Assembly: GCF_000378205.1 (NCBI RefSeq)
Contig: NZ_KB899424.1
Span: 1 to 64,000 of the forward strand
Reading direction: 5' to 3'
DNA: 64,000 bases
From: Sediminispirochaeta bajacaliforniensis DSM 16054
Lineage (GTDB): Bacteria; Spirochaetota; Spirochaetia; DSM-16054; Sediminispirochaetaceae
This document shows, one piece after another, positions 54,224 through 63,891 of this stretch (position 1 is its first letter; each line of letters opens with the position of its first letter). Both the position numbers and the translations under genes were made by a program. A model generated the notes under the pieces. The model had not been told where the DNA came from. It did no database searches and saw only the letters and a program-made list of their open reading frames with translations.

Positions 54224-55579
54224 ATGCGCAAACCACTTCCCTATGTAATTATAGGCTTTGCACTCTTAGCCGTTTTTCCTCTTGCCGCGCAGAGCGATGA
54301 AAACCAAGATATAATACAAGAAGGGGAACATCCGGCGTTTCATTTCCAGACCACCATAGCGTTGGGGGCTAAAACCTTTAACGAAGAGGACGGCGAAGTT
54401 ACCTACAGTATGATCAGTTTTACTCCAGACCTCTCCTTCGGTAAAGTAGGCATCGGTTTGGACCTCACTCTGCATTATCAGAGTGCCGACGGCTTTGAGG
54501 TACGGGAAGAAGATTGGGTTCCAAAAGATGGAAAGAGCTTCCTCGATCTGTACCTCCCCATCTTTCGTTATGTCCGCTACGGAGAGAAAGGTGATGATCT
54601 ATATGCGAAAATCGGAACCATCGAAGACGGAACCCTTGGCAACGGCTTTATCATGCGCAACTACTCCAACGCCCTCTTCCTTCCCGAGCAGAGGATCGTA
54701 GGTATTGCCCTCGATCTTGACGGGCGGCTCTTCAATTTTCCCTACATCGGTCTGGAAACCTTTACCGGTAACCTTGCCCGTTTCGATGTTTTCGGTACCC
54801 GCCTCTATGCACGGCCCCTTGCAGCCACGGAACTGCCGCTTCTCAATAACCTGCAGATCGGAGTGAGCTATGCCGCAGATTTCGATCCCGAAGCAAACTA
54901 TGACTTTACCGTCTATACCGACAGTGGTACGGTTTCCATGTTCGATGTCGATTTTCAGCAGCCGCTGCTTACCGGGGACCTCGCAACCCTTGTCTTATTC
55001 GGTGATGTGGCCCTCCAGACGGGCGACGACGATCCTCATAGTGGTGCAATGACGGGTTTCGGAGGCAAGCTTTGGGGCTTTCTCCAATATGGTTTCAGCC
55101 TGCTTTTCCTCGGTGACAACTTCGTGCCCTTCTATTTCGACGCCACCTATGATCTCTACCGCGAAGCAAAATACGCGATCTACTCGGGAGAGTTGGAGAG
55201 CGACGGCTACAATGGCTGGATGACCGTCGTCGGTTTCTCTTTTCTTGGCGATATGCTGGCATTTTCAACCACCGTCGACGGTTCATTTGCCCCCGACAAC
55301 AGCACCGAAGATACTAAACTCCTTACCTATCCCCATCTCCGCGGGACGCTAAGTGTGGGAGAGGGATTACTACCCGGCTTCTTTTTCGACGCCTTTTACG
55401 ACAAGCGGTATATCAACAGTTTTGATGATTTTGGCGATCCGGAAAACGCCACTATAGGTGCCGAGGTCAACTATAAAACGGGACCGGCGGTTATTACCCT
55501 CGGTTACAATCTACGATACGTACCTGAAGACGGATCCTGGGAGACCAGCAGCAGTCTGACGAGTTCCATCAGTTTTTAG
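54224..55579 (+). CDS. Outer-membrane beta-barrel protein
   Basis: A 451-residue exported protein. The signal peptide ends in FPLAAQS. The mature part is strongly beta with alternating residues and ends SSLTSSISF, a typical barrel end with C-terminal Phe. Its middle (FRYVRYGEKGDDLYAKIGTI, GTLGNGFIMRNYSNALFLPE) corresponds to a stretch in the following FecR-containing protein (YVEYGDNRNPFYLRLGNL, GHGILMKDYANDFDFPAIR). The two are therefore paralogues with similar barrels. It starts a pair with the FecR gene 14 bases later. The function may be transport or adhesion. Confidence 0.8.
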   Translation: MRKPLPYVIIGFALLAVFPLAAQSDENQDIIQEGEHPAFHFQTTIALGAKTFNEEDGEVTYSMISFTPDLSFGKVGIGLDLTLHYQSADGFEVREEDWVPKDGKSFLDLYLPIFRYVRYGEKGDDLYAKIGTIEDGTLGNGFIMRNYSNALFLPEQRIVGIALDLDGRLFNFPYIGLETFTGNLARFDVFGTRLYARPLAATELPLLNNLQIGVSYAADFDPEANYDFTVYTDSGTVSMFDVDFQQPLLTGDLATLVLFGDVALQTGDDDPHSGAMTGFGGKLWGFLQYGFSLLFLGDNFVPFYFDATYDLYREAKYAIYSGELESDGYNGWMTVVGFSFLGDMLAFSTTVDGSFAPDNSTEDTKLLTYPHLRGTLSVGEGLLPGFFFDAFYDKRYINSFDDFGDPENATIGAEVNYKTGPAVITLGYNLRYVPEDGSWETSSSLTSSISF

Positions 55580-55593
55580 GTAAGGAGGTAACT

Positions 55594-57831
55594 ATGCGAA
55601 AAGCTGTCGCGATCCGGATCATACCGGTAATCCTACTTTTACTATTTCTTTCATCCACGGCTTTCGGTCAGTATGGAGAGCCTAAAGCAATTATTGCGTA
55701 TGCTGCCGACGAATTCGAACTCGAAGTCGTCGATGCCGGCGGAAATATCCTTACCAATGTCACTATCGGTACTCAGCTTTCAGAGGGAGACACCATACGG
55801 ACCAATGGAACGGTGGCGGAGCTTTCTCTTGATCCCAACGGATCCATTATCAAGCTTGCCCCCAATACGGTATTTACTATTAACCAGTTCCAACGTTCGG
55901 ATGATACCGTAAACGATTTTCATATGGTGGCAGGAAAGCTGAGAACAATTGCTGCCCGGGGTTCTCTTACCAATCGATACAGACTCAGCACACCCTCCGC
56001 CGTCTGCGGTGTCAGGGGGACCGACTTTGGGCTAATCTCGATTCCGGGATCCGAAGAAAGGGCCTTCGTCGTCGACGGATTGATCGATTATACCAACAAT
56101 ATGGGGCAAACCATCAGCCTCGCTTCAGGAGAGATTGCGGACGCCCTTGCCGCCACCTTCGAAGCGATTCAAGCCTCTCAGCAACAGATGCAGGATTTGC
56201 TCAGCGATATGGTTTTCGAACAGCTCGATCCGAACCTCGTTCCGGGCCATACTCCCCAGGTCCAAGAACAGCCCCCGGCAGAAGAGGCACCTGCCGAAGA
56301 GCCTCAGGCAGAGACCCCTCCCCCCGAAGAGAATAAGCAGCAGCCCCCGGCAGAAGAAACGATAACAACGGCGAAAACAGCACCTGTGCTGCCTGAAACA
56401 GCCTCTGCCGCTGGATCGGGCAAGGCGAAAGGAGATGGGGCCCTTGGAAAATTGGGAAACATCCTCGGACTTCAGATCGGGACCGTAACCATCGATGGCC
56501 TGACCTATTCGAAGGCCGTGCTGCAGCCTGTCTTCGAGATTGGAAAGCTGAAAGCGGCCCTCTACCTTCCCATCATCTACACCAACGATCTCTTTGATTC
56601 CGATGACTGGTATCGCCCCAGGGGAAATAACGAATGGTCCTTCGGTGCCGACCATGATTGGGAGGGCGATCCCCTCGATGCCGCAGGTGATCTTTTTTCC
56701 GACATCTTCCTGAAAATCCGTTATGTCGAATACGGAGATAACAGGAATCCCTTTTACCTGAGACTTGGCAATCTACGAACCATGACCATCGGACACGGCA
56801 TACTTATGAAGGATTATGCCAACGATTTCGACTTTCCTGCCATTCGGCGAATTGGTTTCAATACAGGTATTCAAGGGAATAAGATCGGTCTGGAAGCGGT
56901 CGTCAACGATCTTAGCAAACCGGAAATCTTCGGAGGCAGAATGGTATTGCGTCCTTTTGGAATGGCCTTTCCCCTCGGCTTCGGTTTTTCAGGGATTATC
57001 GATATCGATCCCGACAGCATGACAGATCCCCTCACGGCCCCGACGGATATGCCGAGCGATATCATGCTCTCTGCCGCAGCTGTCGATATGGAATTACCGG
57101 TTATCCAAAAGAGTGCTTTGTCCATTATTCTTTACGGCGATATGGCGGCGATGGTACCTATCATCGACGGAAATTTCGAATTTGATGCCGTATGGGATGA
57201 TGGTGCCTCTTCGATTAGCGGCCTCCGGAATTACGGAGTGGACAGCGGTCTCTTCGGTAACATTATCTTTCTCGATTACCGTCTCTCCTATCGTTATTAC
57301 GATGGAGTATTCCATCCGACACTTTTCGGGCCGAATTACGAAAGGCTTCGTGGTATCTATGCCGTCGAGGCATACAACTACCTCCAGGATCCATCCTCTT
57401 CCGACTATGACAGAAGCGTCATGGGAATATACGGAGAAGCCGGAGCAACCCTTTTTCAGGCGTTTAGGATAGAAGCAAGCTATTTCGGACCATGGAGCCC
57501 CGACGGAGGGGAAGTTGAAGAAGATGAAATGAGCCTGACTTTGAGCATACTACCGGAGGTGATTCCCGTTCTCGGGATCTACGGCTCTGTTACCTATTCG
57601 AGAACGAAATTCTTCCCGCTTCTGGCAGGAAGTAGTGATGAGGATCTTTCACTCTTCGATGCATACGCAGCCTTCAGCGGGGGAATCGTCTATCCCGCTG
57701 CCCCGACCCTTGATATCGCGCTTTCAGTGGGGACCGCAATGAAGTATGACGGTCAGGATCCTGTCTATAATGACGACGGGACTCCCGATATGGCTCCAAG
57801 TTTTACCCTTGAAACACGCATACACTTTTAG
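55594..57831 (+). CDS. FecR-domain protein fused to an outer-membrane barrel
   Basis: A 745-residue exported protein. After a signal peptide, residues about 45-165 form a FecR domain (VTIGTQLSEGDTIRTNGT, FTINQFQRSDDTVNDF, STPSAVCGVRGTDFG). A Pro/Glu-rich spacer lies near 225-275, for example PPAEEAPAEEPQAETPPPEE. Residues about 295-745 are a barrel related to the preceding gene and end in FTLETRIHF. In TonB systems FecR is a separate inner-membrane regulator; here it faces the periplasm on the barrel protein itself. It may bind sugar or peptidoglycan. AAGGAGG precedes the ATG. Confidence 0.82.
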   Translation: MRKAVAIRIIPVILLLLFLSSTAFGQYGEPKAIIAYAADEFELEVVDAGGNILTNVTIGTQLSEGDTIRTNGTVAELSLDPNGSIIKLAPNTVFTINQFQRSDDTVNDFHMVAGKLRTIAARGSLTNRYRLSTPSAVCGVRGTDFGLISIPGSEERAFVVDGLIDYTNNMGQTISLASGEIADALAATFEAIQASQQQMQDLLSDMVFEQLDPNLVPGHTPQVQEQPPAEEAPAEEPQAETPPPEENKQQPPAEETITTAKTAPVLPETASAAGSGKAKGDGALGKLGNILGLQIGTVTIDGLTYSKAVLQPVFEIGKLKAALYLPIIYTNDLFDSDDWYRPRGNNEWSFGADHDWEGDPLDAAGDLFSDIFLKIRYVEYGDNRNPFYLRLGNLRTMTIGHGILMKDYANDFDFPAIRRIGFNTGIQGNKIGLEAVVNDLSKPEIFGGRMVLRPFGMAFPLGFGFSGIIDIDPDSMTDPLTAPTDMPSDIMLSAAAVDMELPVIQKSALSIILYGDMAAMVPIIDGNFEFDAVWDDGASSISGLRNYGVDSGLFGNIIFLDYRLSYRYYDGVFHPTLFGPNYERLRGIYAVEAYNYLQDPSSSDYDRSVMGIYGEAGATLFQAFRIEASYFGPWSPDGGEVEEDEMSLTLSILPEVIPVLGIYGSVTYSRTKFFPLLAGSSDEDLSLFDAYAAFSGGIVYPAAPTLDIALSVGTAMKYDGQDPVYNDDGTPDMAPSFTLETRIHF

Positions 57832-57843
57832 TATGTTCTGACT

Positions 57844-59685
57844 ATGGAGAGAAAACAACAGGACCGATCCCGAAGCATTCATCTGCTTCGGGACCAGGTC
57901 GCCCGAAAAATAGCGGCCGGCGAGGTTATCGACCGGCCTTTTTCTTTGCTTCGTGAGCTAATGGACAATGCCGTGGATGCCGGAGCAGATACCATTGACG
58001 TCCACCTTACAGGCGGAGGCACCCGAAGTGTTCGAGTAGTCGACAATGGTTGCGGAATGGAACGGGAAGACCTGGAACTCTGCTTTCTTCCCCATGCCAC
58101 CAGCAAAATTTCCGAGGTCGAAGATCTCGATAGGATAACGAGCCTGGGCTTCAGGGGTGAAGCACTTTCTTCCATAGCCGCCTGCAGTAGGTTGAGGATT
58201 ACCAGTGCCGTCGCCGAAGGAGATGCCTTCACCATAGAGGTGGACAACGGAAAGCTGCTTTCTCTCCAGCCGTCGAAGGGTAGAAAAGGAACTATTGTCG
58301 AGGCATCAGATCTCTTCTATTCCATACCTGCCCGAAAGCGTTTTCTCAAGAGTGATCAGGCTGAATTGTCGGCATGCCGTAAGCTCTTTGCGGAAAAGGC
58401 CCTCGCTTTTCCCGAAATCAGCTTCCGTCTTTTTTCCGAAGGGGAGCTGAAACTCTTTCTTCCGGCCTCGTCCCTCATTGATCGAGTCACGGCCTCCTAT
58501 CCCAGTCAGGTACATTCCTCGATGATCCATACAATCCAGGGAGCCGGAGAAGGCTTTCGCTTCGCAGCCCTTGGTTCAGGGCTCTCGCTTTATCGAAAAG
58601 ACAGGCGTTACATCCATATCTATGTCAACAAGCGAAAAATCGATGAATTTTCCCTGGTCCAGGCCGTTAGTTACGGATACGGCGAATACCTACCGGGGGG
58701 AACCTTTCCTGTCTGTTTCCTTTTTCTCGAGGTTGATCCCGAACGGGTGGATTTCAACATTCATCCGGCAAAAAAAGAAGTACGCTTTCGAGGCCTCAAA
58801 GAGATCCATCATCAGGTCTCCTCGGGAATTCGCGACTTCCTTCGCAGCAAGTGGCCGACGCCCCTGCCCTATGAGATACCGGCCGCAAACGATAGTCCTG
58901 ACCTTTCCGAAGGGGAGAAAAATGATTTCGGCTCCCCAAGTTTTTCAAAACCATTCTACGACAAGGCCTCCTTTTCAAGGTCCACTATAAGCCCTCGGAC
59001 GAAAGGTTCTTTTTCTTTTTCATCATCACCGCCTTCGCCCCCGGCAAAAAGCAATACCGAACAAAATCGCCAGTTCTACGATCGCTTCGAACAGACCCGA
59101 AGCCGGCAGGAACAGCAAGCCGCAGAGGAATCGCAGGCCTACGACTTTCGCTACCTCGGACAGGTTTTCGGCCTCTTCCTTGCCGCGGAAAAGGAGGGAA
59201 CTTTCTACCTCATCGACCAGCATGCGGCCCATGAGAGGATTCTCTACGAACGGTTTGTAGCGGGTGCATCGCATAAACAGCAACTTCTTATACCAAAACG
59301 GCTGCAACTCGACGATGAAGGCAAAACCCTGCTTCAAGGTCAAATCGATTACTATCGCGGGCTGGGAATCGTTATCGAGGGAGAAAAGGAGGGAGATAAT
59401 CTGCTTTTGACAGCCCTTCCGGAAAGCTGCGTTCATCTTGAGAAGGAGATCACAACCTTCATCGAAAGCCAGGAAACGGGAAGCGACGGCTTTTCCGAAC
59501 GGATCTTCGCCAATCTCGCCTGCAAAGCCGCTATAAAAGAGGGGGAATTTCTTCCCCCGGAAACGGCCAAAAAGATCATTGCCGGGACCTTCGCCCTAAA
59601 ACAGCACCGCTGTCCCCACGGAAGGCCCCTCTATTTCTCTGTTACCGAAAAGGAACTCTACAAGGCCGTGGGAAGAACCTTTTAG
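57844..59685 (+). CDS. mutL: DNA mismatch repair protein
   Basis: A 613-residue GHKL ATPase that links MutS recognition to strand removal. The N-terminal motifs are KIAAGEVIDRP, MDNAVDAGAD, DNGCGM and LGFRGEAL with SSIAACS. One motif differs from the common VVKELVENSLDAGA (here LLRELMDNAVDAGA) but keeps the Asn. The C-terminal part carries DQHAAHERILYE, the metal-binding motif of endonuclease-type MutL, and CPHGRPLYF near the end. Strand cutting by MutL itself is therefore likely. It starts 12 bases after the FecR gene. mutS is not in the window. Confidence 0.95.
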   Translation: MERKQQDRSRSIHLLRDQVARKIAAGEVIDRPFSLLRELMDNAVDAGADTIDVHLTGGGTRSVRVVDNGCGMEREDLELCFLPHATSKISEVEDLDRITSLGFRGEALSSIAACSRLRITSAVAEGDAFTIEVDNGKLLSLQPSKGRKGTIVEASDLFYSIPARKRFLKSDQAELSACRKLFAEKALAFPEISFRLFSEGELKLFLPASSLIDRVTASYPSQVHSSMIHTIQGAGEGFRFAALGSGLSLYRKDRRYIHIYVNKRKIDEFSLVQAVSYGYGEYLPGGTFPVCFLFLEVDPERVDFNIHPAKKEVRFRGLKEIHHQVSSGIRDFLRSKWPTPLPYEIPAANDSPDLSEGEKNDFGSPSFSKPFYDKASFSRSTISPRTKGSFSFSSSPPSPPAKSNTEQNRQFYDRFEQTRSRQEQQAAEESQAYDFRYLGQVFGLFLAAEKEGTFYLIDQHAAHERILYERFVAGASHKQQLLIPKRLQLDDEGKTLLQGQIDYYRGLGIVIEGEKEGDNLLLTALPESCVHLEKEITTFIESQETGSDGFSERIFANLACKAAIKEGEFLPPETAKKIIAGTFALKQHRCPHGRPLYFSVTEKELYKAVGRTF

Positions 59686-59716
59686 CCTACGCCTTGCGTT
59701 CTGCCGAGGTGGGAAA

Positions 59717-59749
59717 GGGCGGCCTTGAACGTGGGGCCGCCCCGCGTTT
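59717..59749. terminator. Terminator between mutL and the TPR gene
   Basis: The stem GGGCGGCC/GGCCGCCC (59717-59724 and 59735-59742) has a ten-base loop. CGCGTTTT follows on the plus strand, and TTTCCC on the minus strand. The two genes converge on it, so it probably works both ways. Confidence 0.7.
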
Positions 59750-59755
59750 TCCATA

Positions 59756-61696
59756 CTAGCGAATCAGCTCCTCGATCTCCTGCTTCTTTGGATAATCGGG
59801 CTGTTTTTCCAAAAGCTTGTTAAGGATGTTCTTCGCCGAATCGCTCTGGCCTTTTGCAAAAAGAAGCTTCCCAAGCTGATAATAGGCATCCCAATAGCTC
59901 GGATCGACCTTTATAAGCTCCTGGAGGCTTCCGATGGCATCATCCTGGTCCCCGGTTTCGATGTATGCAAGGGAAAGATTATAGCGCATGAGGGTAGCAT
60001 TCGGTTTCTTTTCGATTGCCGCCTTATAGTGTTTGATGCTGTCCTGGTAGAGCTCCTTGTGAAGGTAGACATTTCCCAGATTGTTGTTCACCTCGAGAGA
60101 CTTCGGGTCGATCGCATAGGCGGCAAGTAGCTGATCAAGGGCCTCATCGTATTTTCCCTGATCATCGTAGAGTTTACCGAGGTTGATTTTCGGAGGAAGG
60201 TAGCCGCGGTCCTTGGCAATGGAGGCCTGATAGGCGCTCACCGCCCCGTCGCTGTTGCCGACCGCCTCACTCGTAAGGCCGAGGGTGTAGAGGTAAACGG
60301 CCGAAGAGGAATCAAGCTGAACCGCCTTTGCCGCATTCTCAAAGGCATCATTATTTTTGCCAAGCTGCAACTGGACCAGTGCGATATTATAACGTGCAAC
60401 GGGGTCTTCAGAGTCGGCGGCAATGGCGCGCTTATATGCAGCCTCCGCCTCCTGATATTTACCGAGGGCGGTTAATGCTACGGCATAGGAGCCCTGGTAG
60501 ATATTTCTGTCGGGCTGAAGAGCGGCAGCCTTCTGATAGTTTTCCGAGGCTTGTTTCATATCGCCTTTCTGCTTATACAATTCACCGAGCTGATAAAATG
60601 CAACATCACTCTCTTTATTGATCTGTGCAGCCTTGCCGAAGGCATTGATTGCCGCGTTGACATTGCCAAGCCGACGCTGGGTTACGCCGAGATTGAGATA
60701 CGCCTTTTCATGCTGGGGATCGATATGGATGGCGGCCTCAAAGGATTGCCGTGCATCGTCATATTTTCCGGCACGATACTGCGCCTTTCCCAGTTCAAAG
60801 AGCAGATCGGCATTTTCAGGATTAAGCCGTGCAGCTTGTTTGTAGGAATCGATGGCATTGTTCCATTGCCGCTGCTTGCTGTACACCTTTCCGAGGGTGT
60901 TATATGGTACCCACAAATTGGGATCGCTTTGAATAGCGCGATTTGCGTAATCAACGGCCTTTTTAATATTCGAATCACTATTTTCGTCTTCCCGGAAAAA
61001 GGTTTCACCCGTATTTGCCAGAGCAGGAGCCGAAGAGGGATCGATATCGAGGGCCTCAGAGAAGAAGCCGCGAGCACCGATATAGTCTTTTTGATCCATG
61101 GCTTCTTCACCCTGACGCACCAGATTCTTGAGTTTCTCAGCCTTTTCCCGTTCCGCCTTATCAAGGGCCGCAAGACGATCGGTTTCCTGACGCTGTCGCT
61201 CTTCCGCTGCCTTGCGCTGATCTTCCAGCTTGCGAAGCTCCTCCTGGCGTTTGGCCTCAAGTTGCCTATCCCGTTCCTGTTCGGCGGCGCTGGTTTCGCT
61301 ACTTTTCAGGCTTTGACCAAGATCGGAAAGGGTGTCTTTCAGTGCATCCTGACTCTGTCGCTGCGCCTCAGCCGCCCTTTGCTCGGCCTGCCTCCGCTCC
61401 GCGATGATTTGATCACGCAGATCCTTGGCATCCTGGTCGTCGCCATTCTCAATCAAAAGGCCGTCCAGCAAATCGAGGGCGCGTTGATACTCCCCCTCTT
61501 TGAAATAATCTTGGGCCAGACGCAGGGTGTTTTCCCTCCGCTTGGCAACATCACTGACAACGGCCGAACCGCTGCCTTCGCCGCTGTCGGCCGTTCCCGT
61601 TGTCTGACGTCCCCTGCCTATCAGCAGTGCCCCTCCGCCGAGAAGAAGAAGGAGCGCCAAGGCCCCTCCGATGATTACTCCTTTACGCTTATCCAT
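59756..61696 (-). CDS. Membrane-anchored TPR protein with coiled coil
   Basis: A 646-residue protein. A membrane segment (GGALALLLLLGGGALLIG) is near the start, then a Ser/Gly-rich spacer. A charged Gln/Glu/Arg coiled coil at about 105-190 (ERQRQETDRLAALDKAERE) follows an initial short repeat (FKEGEYQRALDLLDGLL). The remaining 440 residues are about 12 TPR units (YNTLGKVYSKQRQWNNAID, YLNLGVTQRRLGNVNAAIN). Such proteins scaffold other envelope proteins. It is on the same strand as the next TPR gene, 18 bases after it. Confidence 0.85.
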   Translation of the reverse strand: MDKRKGVIIGGALALLLLLGGGALLIGRGRQTTGTADSGEGSGSAVVSDVAKRRENTLRLAQDYFKEGEYQRALDLLDGLLIENGDDQDAKDLRDQIIAERRQAEQRAAEAQRQSQDALKDTLSDLGQSLKSSETSAAEQERDRQLEAKRQEELRKLEDQRKAAEERQRQETDRLAALDKAEREKAEKLKNLVRQGEEAMDQKDYIGARGFFSEALDIDPSSAPALANTGETFFREDENSDSNIKKAVDYANRAIQSDPNLWVPYNTLGKVYSKQRQWNNAIDSYKQAARLNPENADLLFELGKAQYRAGKYDDARQSFEAAIHIDPQHEKAYLNLGVTQRRLGNVNAAINAFGKAAQINKESDVAFYQLGELYKQKGDMKQASENYQKAAALQPDRNIYQGSYAVALTALGKYQEAEAAYKRAIAADSEDPVARYNIALVQLQLGKNNDAFENAAKAVQLDSSSAVYLYTLGLTSEAVGNSDGAVSAYQASIAKDRGYLPPKINLGKLYDDQGKYDEALDQLLAAYAIDPKSLEVNNNLGNVYLHKELYQDSIKHYKAAIEKKPNATLMRYNLSLAYIETGDQDDAIGSLQELIKVDPSYWDAYYQLGKLLFAKGQSDSAKNILNKLLEKQPDYPKKQEIEELIR

Positions 61697-61714
61697 AGCC
61701 GCTCCATATTCGTC

Positions 61715-62440
61715 TTAATCAATAATATCAAAGGATCCTTCATAATCCTCGGTTTTTTCGGTCCCTGCCGAAAGATTGGTAGTGTCGCTCCCTGCATTTT
61801 CCAAAGAACCGAGGACCTGATCCAAGAGGGCCTGCTGCCGCGCAGCCTCCTCCTTCTGCCTTCGCTGCTCTTCGAGTTTCTTACGCTCCTCTTCCTGTAC
61901 CGCCCCGCTAAGCAGAGAAATCATCTTGTCGATGGCTCCCTTCTGGGGATCGTTCGGCTTGAGGACAAGGTACGTCTGATAATCGCTTACCGCTTCCCGA
62001 TACGATCCCTTCTTTACCCGAAGATTTCCGCGGTTGAGATACGAGGGGGCAAAAGAGCCATTTGCCATGACACTCTTTCCATAATACTCAAGTGCCTTAT
62101 CCGTTTGTCCGAGACGCAAATAGTTGTTTGCCATATTGAAATAGAAGGCATCCTTCGAAGCCGAAGAGGAGGCCAGTCCCCTTTCATATGCAGAGATTGC
62201 ATTTTCGTACTGCTCAAGCTGCTCATAGGCGATTCCGAGATATTGATAGGTCTTTGCGTTGGCAGGGTCCTCTTTTACGGCATTTTCGAGAACCAAGACG
62301 GCACGGGCCGGCTCATTATTCACAAAGAGTTTTTCTCCCTGTTCGAAGAGAGTCTCGGCGCCAATCGGGAAAGCAACAGAGAAAAAGGTTGTCCAGAGGA
62401 AAACAAGAGGAAGAAGCCTCATCTGGACATGTCGTTTCAT
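61715..62440 (-). CDS. Exported TPR protein
   Basis: A protein of about 241 residues with a signal-like hydrophobic start (LLPLVFLWTTFFSVAFPIGA) and four TPR units (YQYLGIAYEQLEQYENAIS, FNMANNYLRLGQTDKALEY). A Lys/Glu/Gln-rich stretch follows (EEERKKLEEQRRQKEEAARQ), and the C-terminus is acidic. The start is uncertain: frames at 62485 or 62494 give longer N-termini, and 62422 is shorter. It probably works with the next TPR protein 18 bases downstream in the same operon. Confidence 0.75.
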   Translation of the reverse strand: MKRHVQMRLLPLVFLWTTFFSVAFPIGAETLFEQGEKLFVNNEPARAVLVLENAVKEDPANAKTYQYLGIAYEQLEQYENAISAYERGLASSSASKDAFYFNMANNYLRLGQTDKALEYYGKSVMANGSFAPSYLNRGNLRVKKGSYREAVSDYQTYLVLKPNDPQKGAIDKMISLLSGAVQEEERKKLEEQRRQKEEAARQQALLDQVLGSLENAGSDTTNLSAGTEKTEDYEGSFDIID

Positions 62441-62522
62441 TCTCCGTATTATTGTATCATGTTTAGTTCGTTTGACATGAATCATCTTTCTCACTTAACC
62501 TTATCTGAGGAGACGATATAAA

Positions 62523-63884
62523 ATGCCATTAGTCATCGCCCTCATTATCATACTCGGCATAGGAATCGGCCTGTTTACCTTTTTTCTTGTTCGGTCAATT
62601 ATAGCACCGAAACAGGTTGCTTCCCTTGAAAACGCACTCAAGCAGGGAAAGCCGAATACCGTTGTCAGGATAGCAAAACAGATCATCGCAAAAAATCCTC
62701 GCAATGCCGAGGCCCATTACTATCTTGGCCTTGCCTATTTGGCCCAAGAAAAACCGGAACTGGCCCTTATGGAACTGAAAACCGTCAATCAAATCGGGAC
62801 CTTCGGTCCGGGGCTCTCCGAAGTGGCCTTTCGGAAAAGAATAGCCGATCTTTTTGAACGATTCAACCAGGAAGAAGAAGCCCTTAAAGAATACCTTCTG
62901 CTTATCAAACTGGAACCACAGAGCGCCAATCACTATTATAAGGCAGGTACACTCTTTGAATCTCGGCAAAGAAGTGAAAAAGCGCTCAACTATTACAGGA
63001 AAGCAATCGAACTCGATCCACGTCACTCCGACGCCCATTACAGCCTGGGCTATGCCCTGTTTAGAGGTAAAAAGGTTGTTGAGGCGAAGATCGAGTTGGA
63101 AGAAGCTCTCAAACATAACCCGAATAACTACAAGGCCCACTTCTACCTCGGAAAGCTGTTGAAAGAGAACCACGACTACGTTGCGGCGCTTTTGAATTTT
63201 GAGAAAGCACAACGGGATCCGGAGCTCAAGATACGGGCTCTTGTGGAACGGGGAAGCTGTTACATGCACATGAACAGCTTCGACAAAGCGGTGACGGAAC
63301 TGGAACGGGCCATCAAGCTTTCCAATAACGATAGTTCGCAGGAGGTGCTGTACGCCCGGTATTTTCTGGCACTTTGCTACGAAAAAAGCCGAGATTTTGA
63401 AAAGGCAATAGAACAGTGGGAAGGAATTTACAAAAAGAAACCTTCTTTCCGCGACGTCGCCGAAAAACTGAGCCAGTACCAGGAGCTGCGGACAGACGAT
63501 CATATTAAGGATTATCTAACAGCAGGACCTGTCGAATTTCTTGAAATTTGCAAGGGCATAGCCCTTTCCATGGAGCTCAATATCCGGGATGTGACCGACA
63601 TCAAAAACGGCTGCCAAATCATTGCCGTGGAAAGCGATTCACGGTGGAGAAACGCAAAAAAGATGCCGAAACTCCTCTGGTTCCTCAGGGTTCCTGAGAT
63701 GATAACCGAGTCGACGGTTAGATCGATCCTCGACGAAATGAAAAAGATGTCGGTTACCAGAGGTGTTATTTTTACCAGTTCGAATTTCTCCAGGCGGGCG
63801 GCCGAATTCAGTGAAAGCAGGCCCGTCGAGCTTATCGATAAGGATGCACTTCAAAACATACTCCGCAAGGTAAAATTGAATTGA
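62523..63884 (+). CDS. TPR protein with a C-terminal Mrr-like nuclease-fold domain
   Basis: A 453-residue protein anchored by one N-terminal segment (VIALIIILGIGIGLFTFFLV). Residues about 35-310 are TPR units (AEAHYYLGLAYLAQEKPELA, HYSLGYALFRGKKVVEAK). The last 110 residues (GVIFTSSNFSRRAAEFSES, VELIDKDALQNIL) match the last strand and helix of Mrr-cat restriction-endonuclease-like domains. The catalytic D-ExK core is not clear, so it may be a binding domain. A TPR and Mrr-like fold together on a membrane anchor is unusual. It is followed by a metallophosphoesterase gene seven bases later. Confidence 0.75.
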   Translation: MPLVIALIIILGIGIGLFTFFLVRSIIAPKQVASLENALKQGKPNTVVRIAKQIIAKNPRNAEAHYYLGLAYLAQEKPELALMELKTVNQIGTFGPGLSEVAFRKRIADLFERFNQEEEALKEYLLLIKLEPQSANHYYKAGTLFESRQRSEKALNYYRKAIELDPRHSDAHYSLGYALFRGKKVVEAKIELEEALKHNPNNYKAHFYLGKLLKENHDYVAALLNFEKAQRDPELKIRALVERGSCYMHMNSFDKAVTELERAIKLSNNDSSQEVLYARYFLALCYEKSRDFEKAIEQWEGIYKKKPSFRDVAEKLSQYQELRTDDHIKDYLTAGPVEFLEICKGIALSMELNIRDVTDIKNGCQIIAVESDSRWRNAKKMPKLLWFLRVPEMITESTVRSILDEMKKMSVTRGVIFTSSNFSRRAAEFSESRPVELIDKDALQNILRKVKLN

Positions 63885-63891
63885 GAAGTCT

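Noticed and set aside
56270-56420. Possible tandem DNA repeat in the FecR gene (Pro/Glu codons)
   Set aside because: The repeat is at protein level only, with varied codons. It is a low-complexity spacer rather than a DNA repeat element.
60551-62521. 656-codon open frame on the plus strand
   Set aside because: It lies antisense to two clear TPR genes, is rich in Leu, Ile and Ser, and has no family pattern or ribosome site. It is a codon-bias shadow.
62595-63503. 302-codon open frame on the minus strand
   Set aside because: Antisense to the TPR/Mrr gene. Its Phe/Val-rich text is a mirror of TPR coding DNA.
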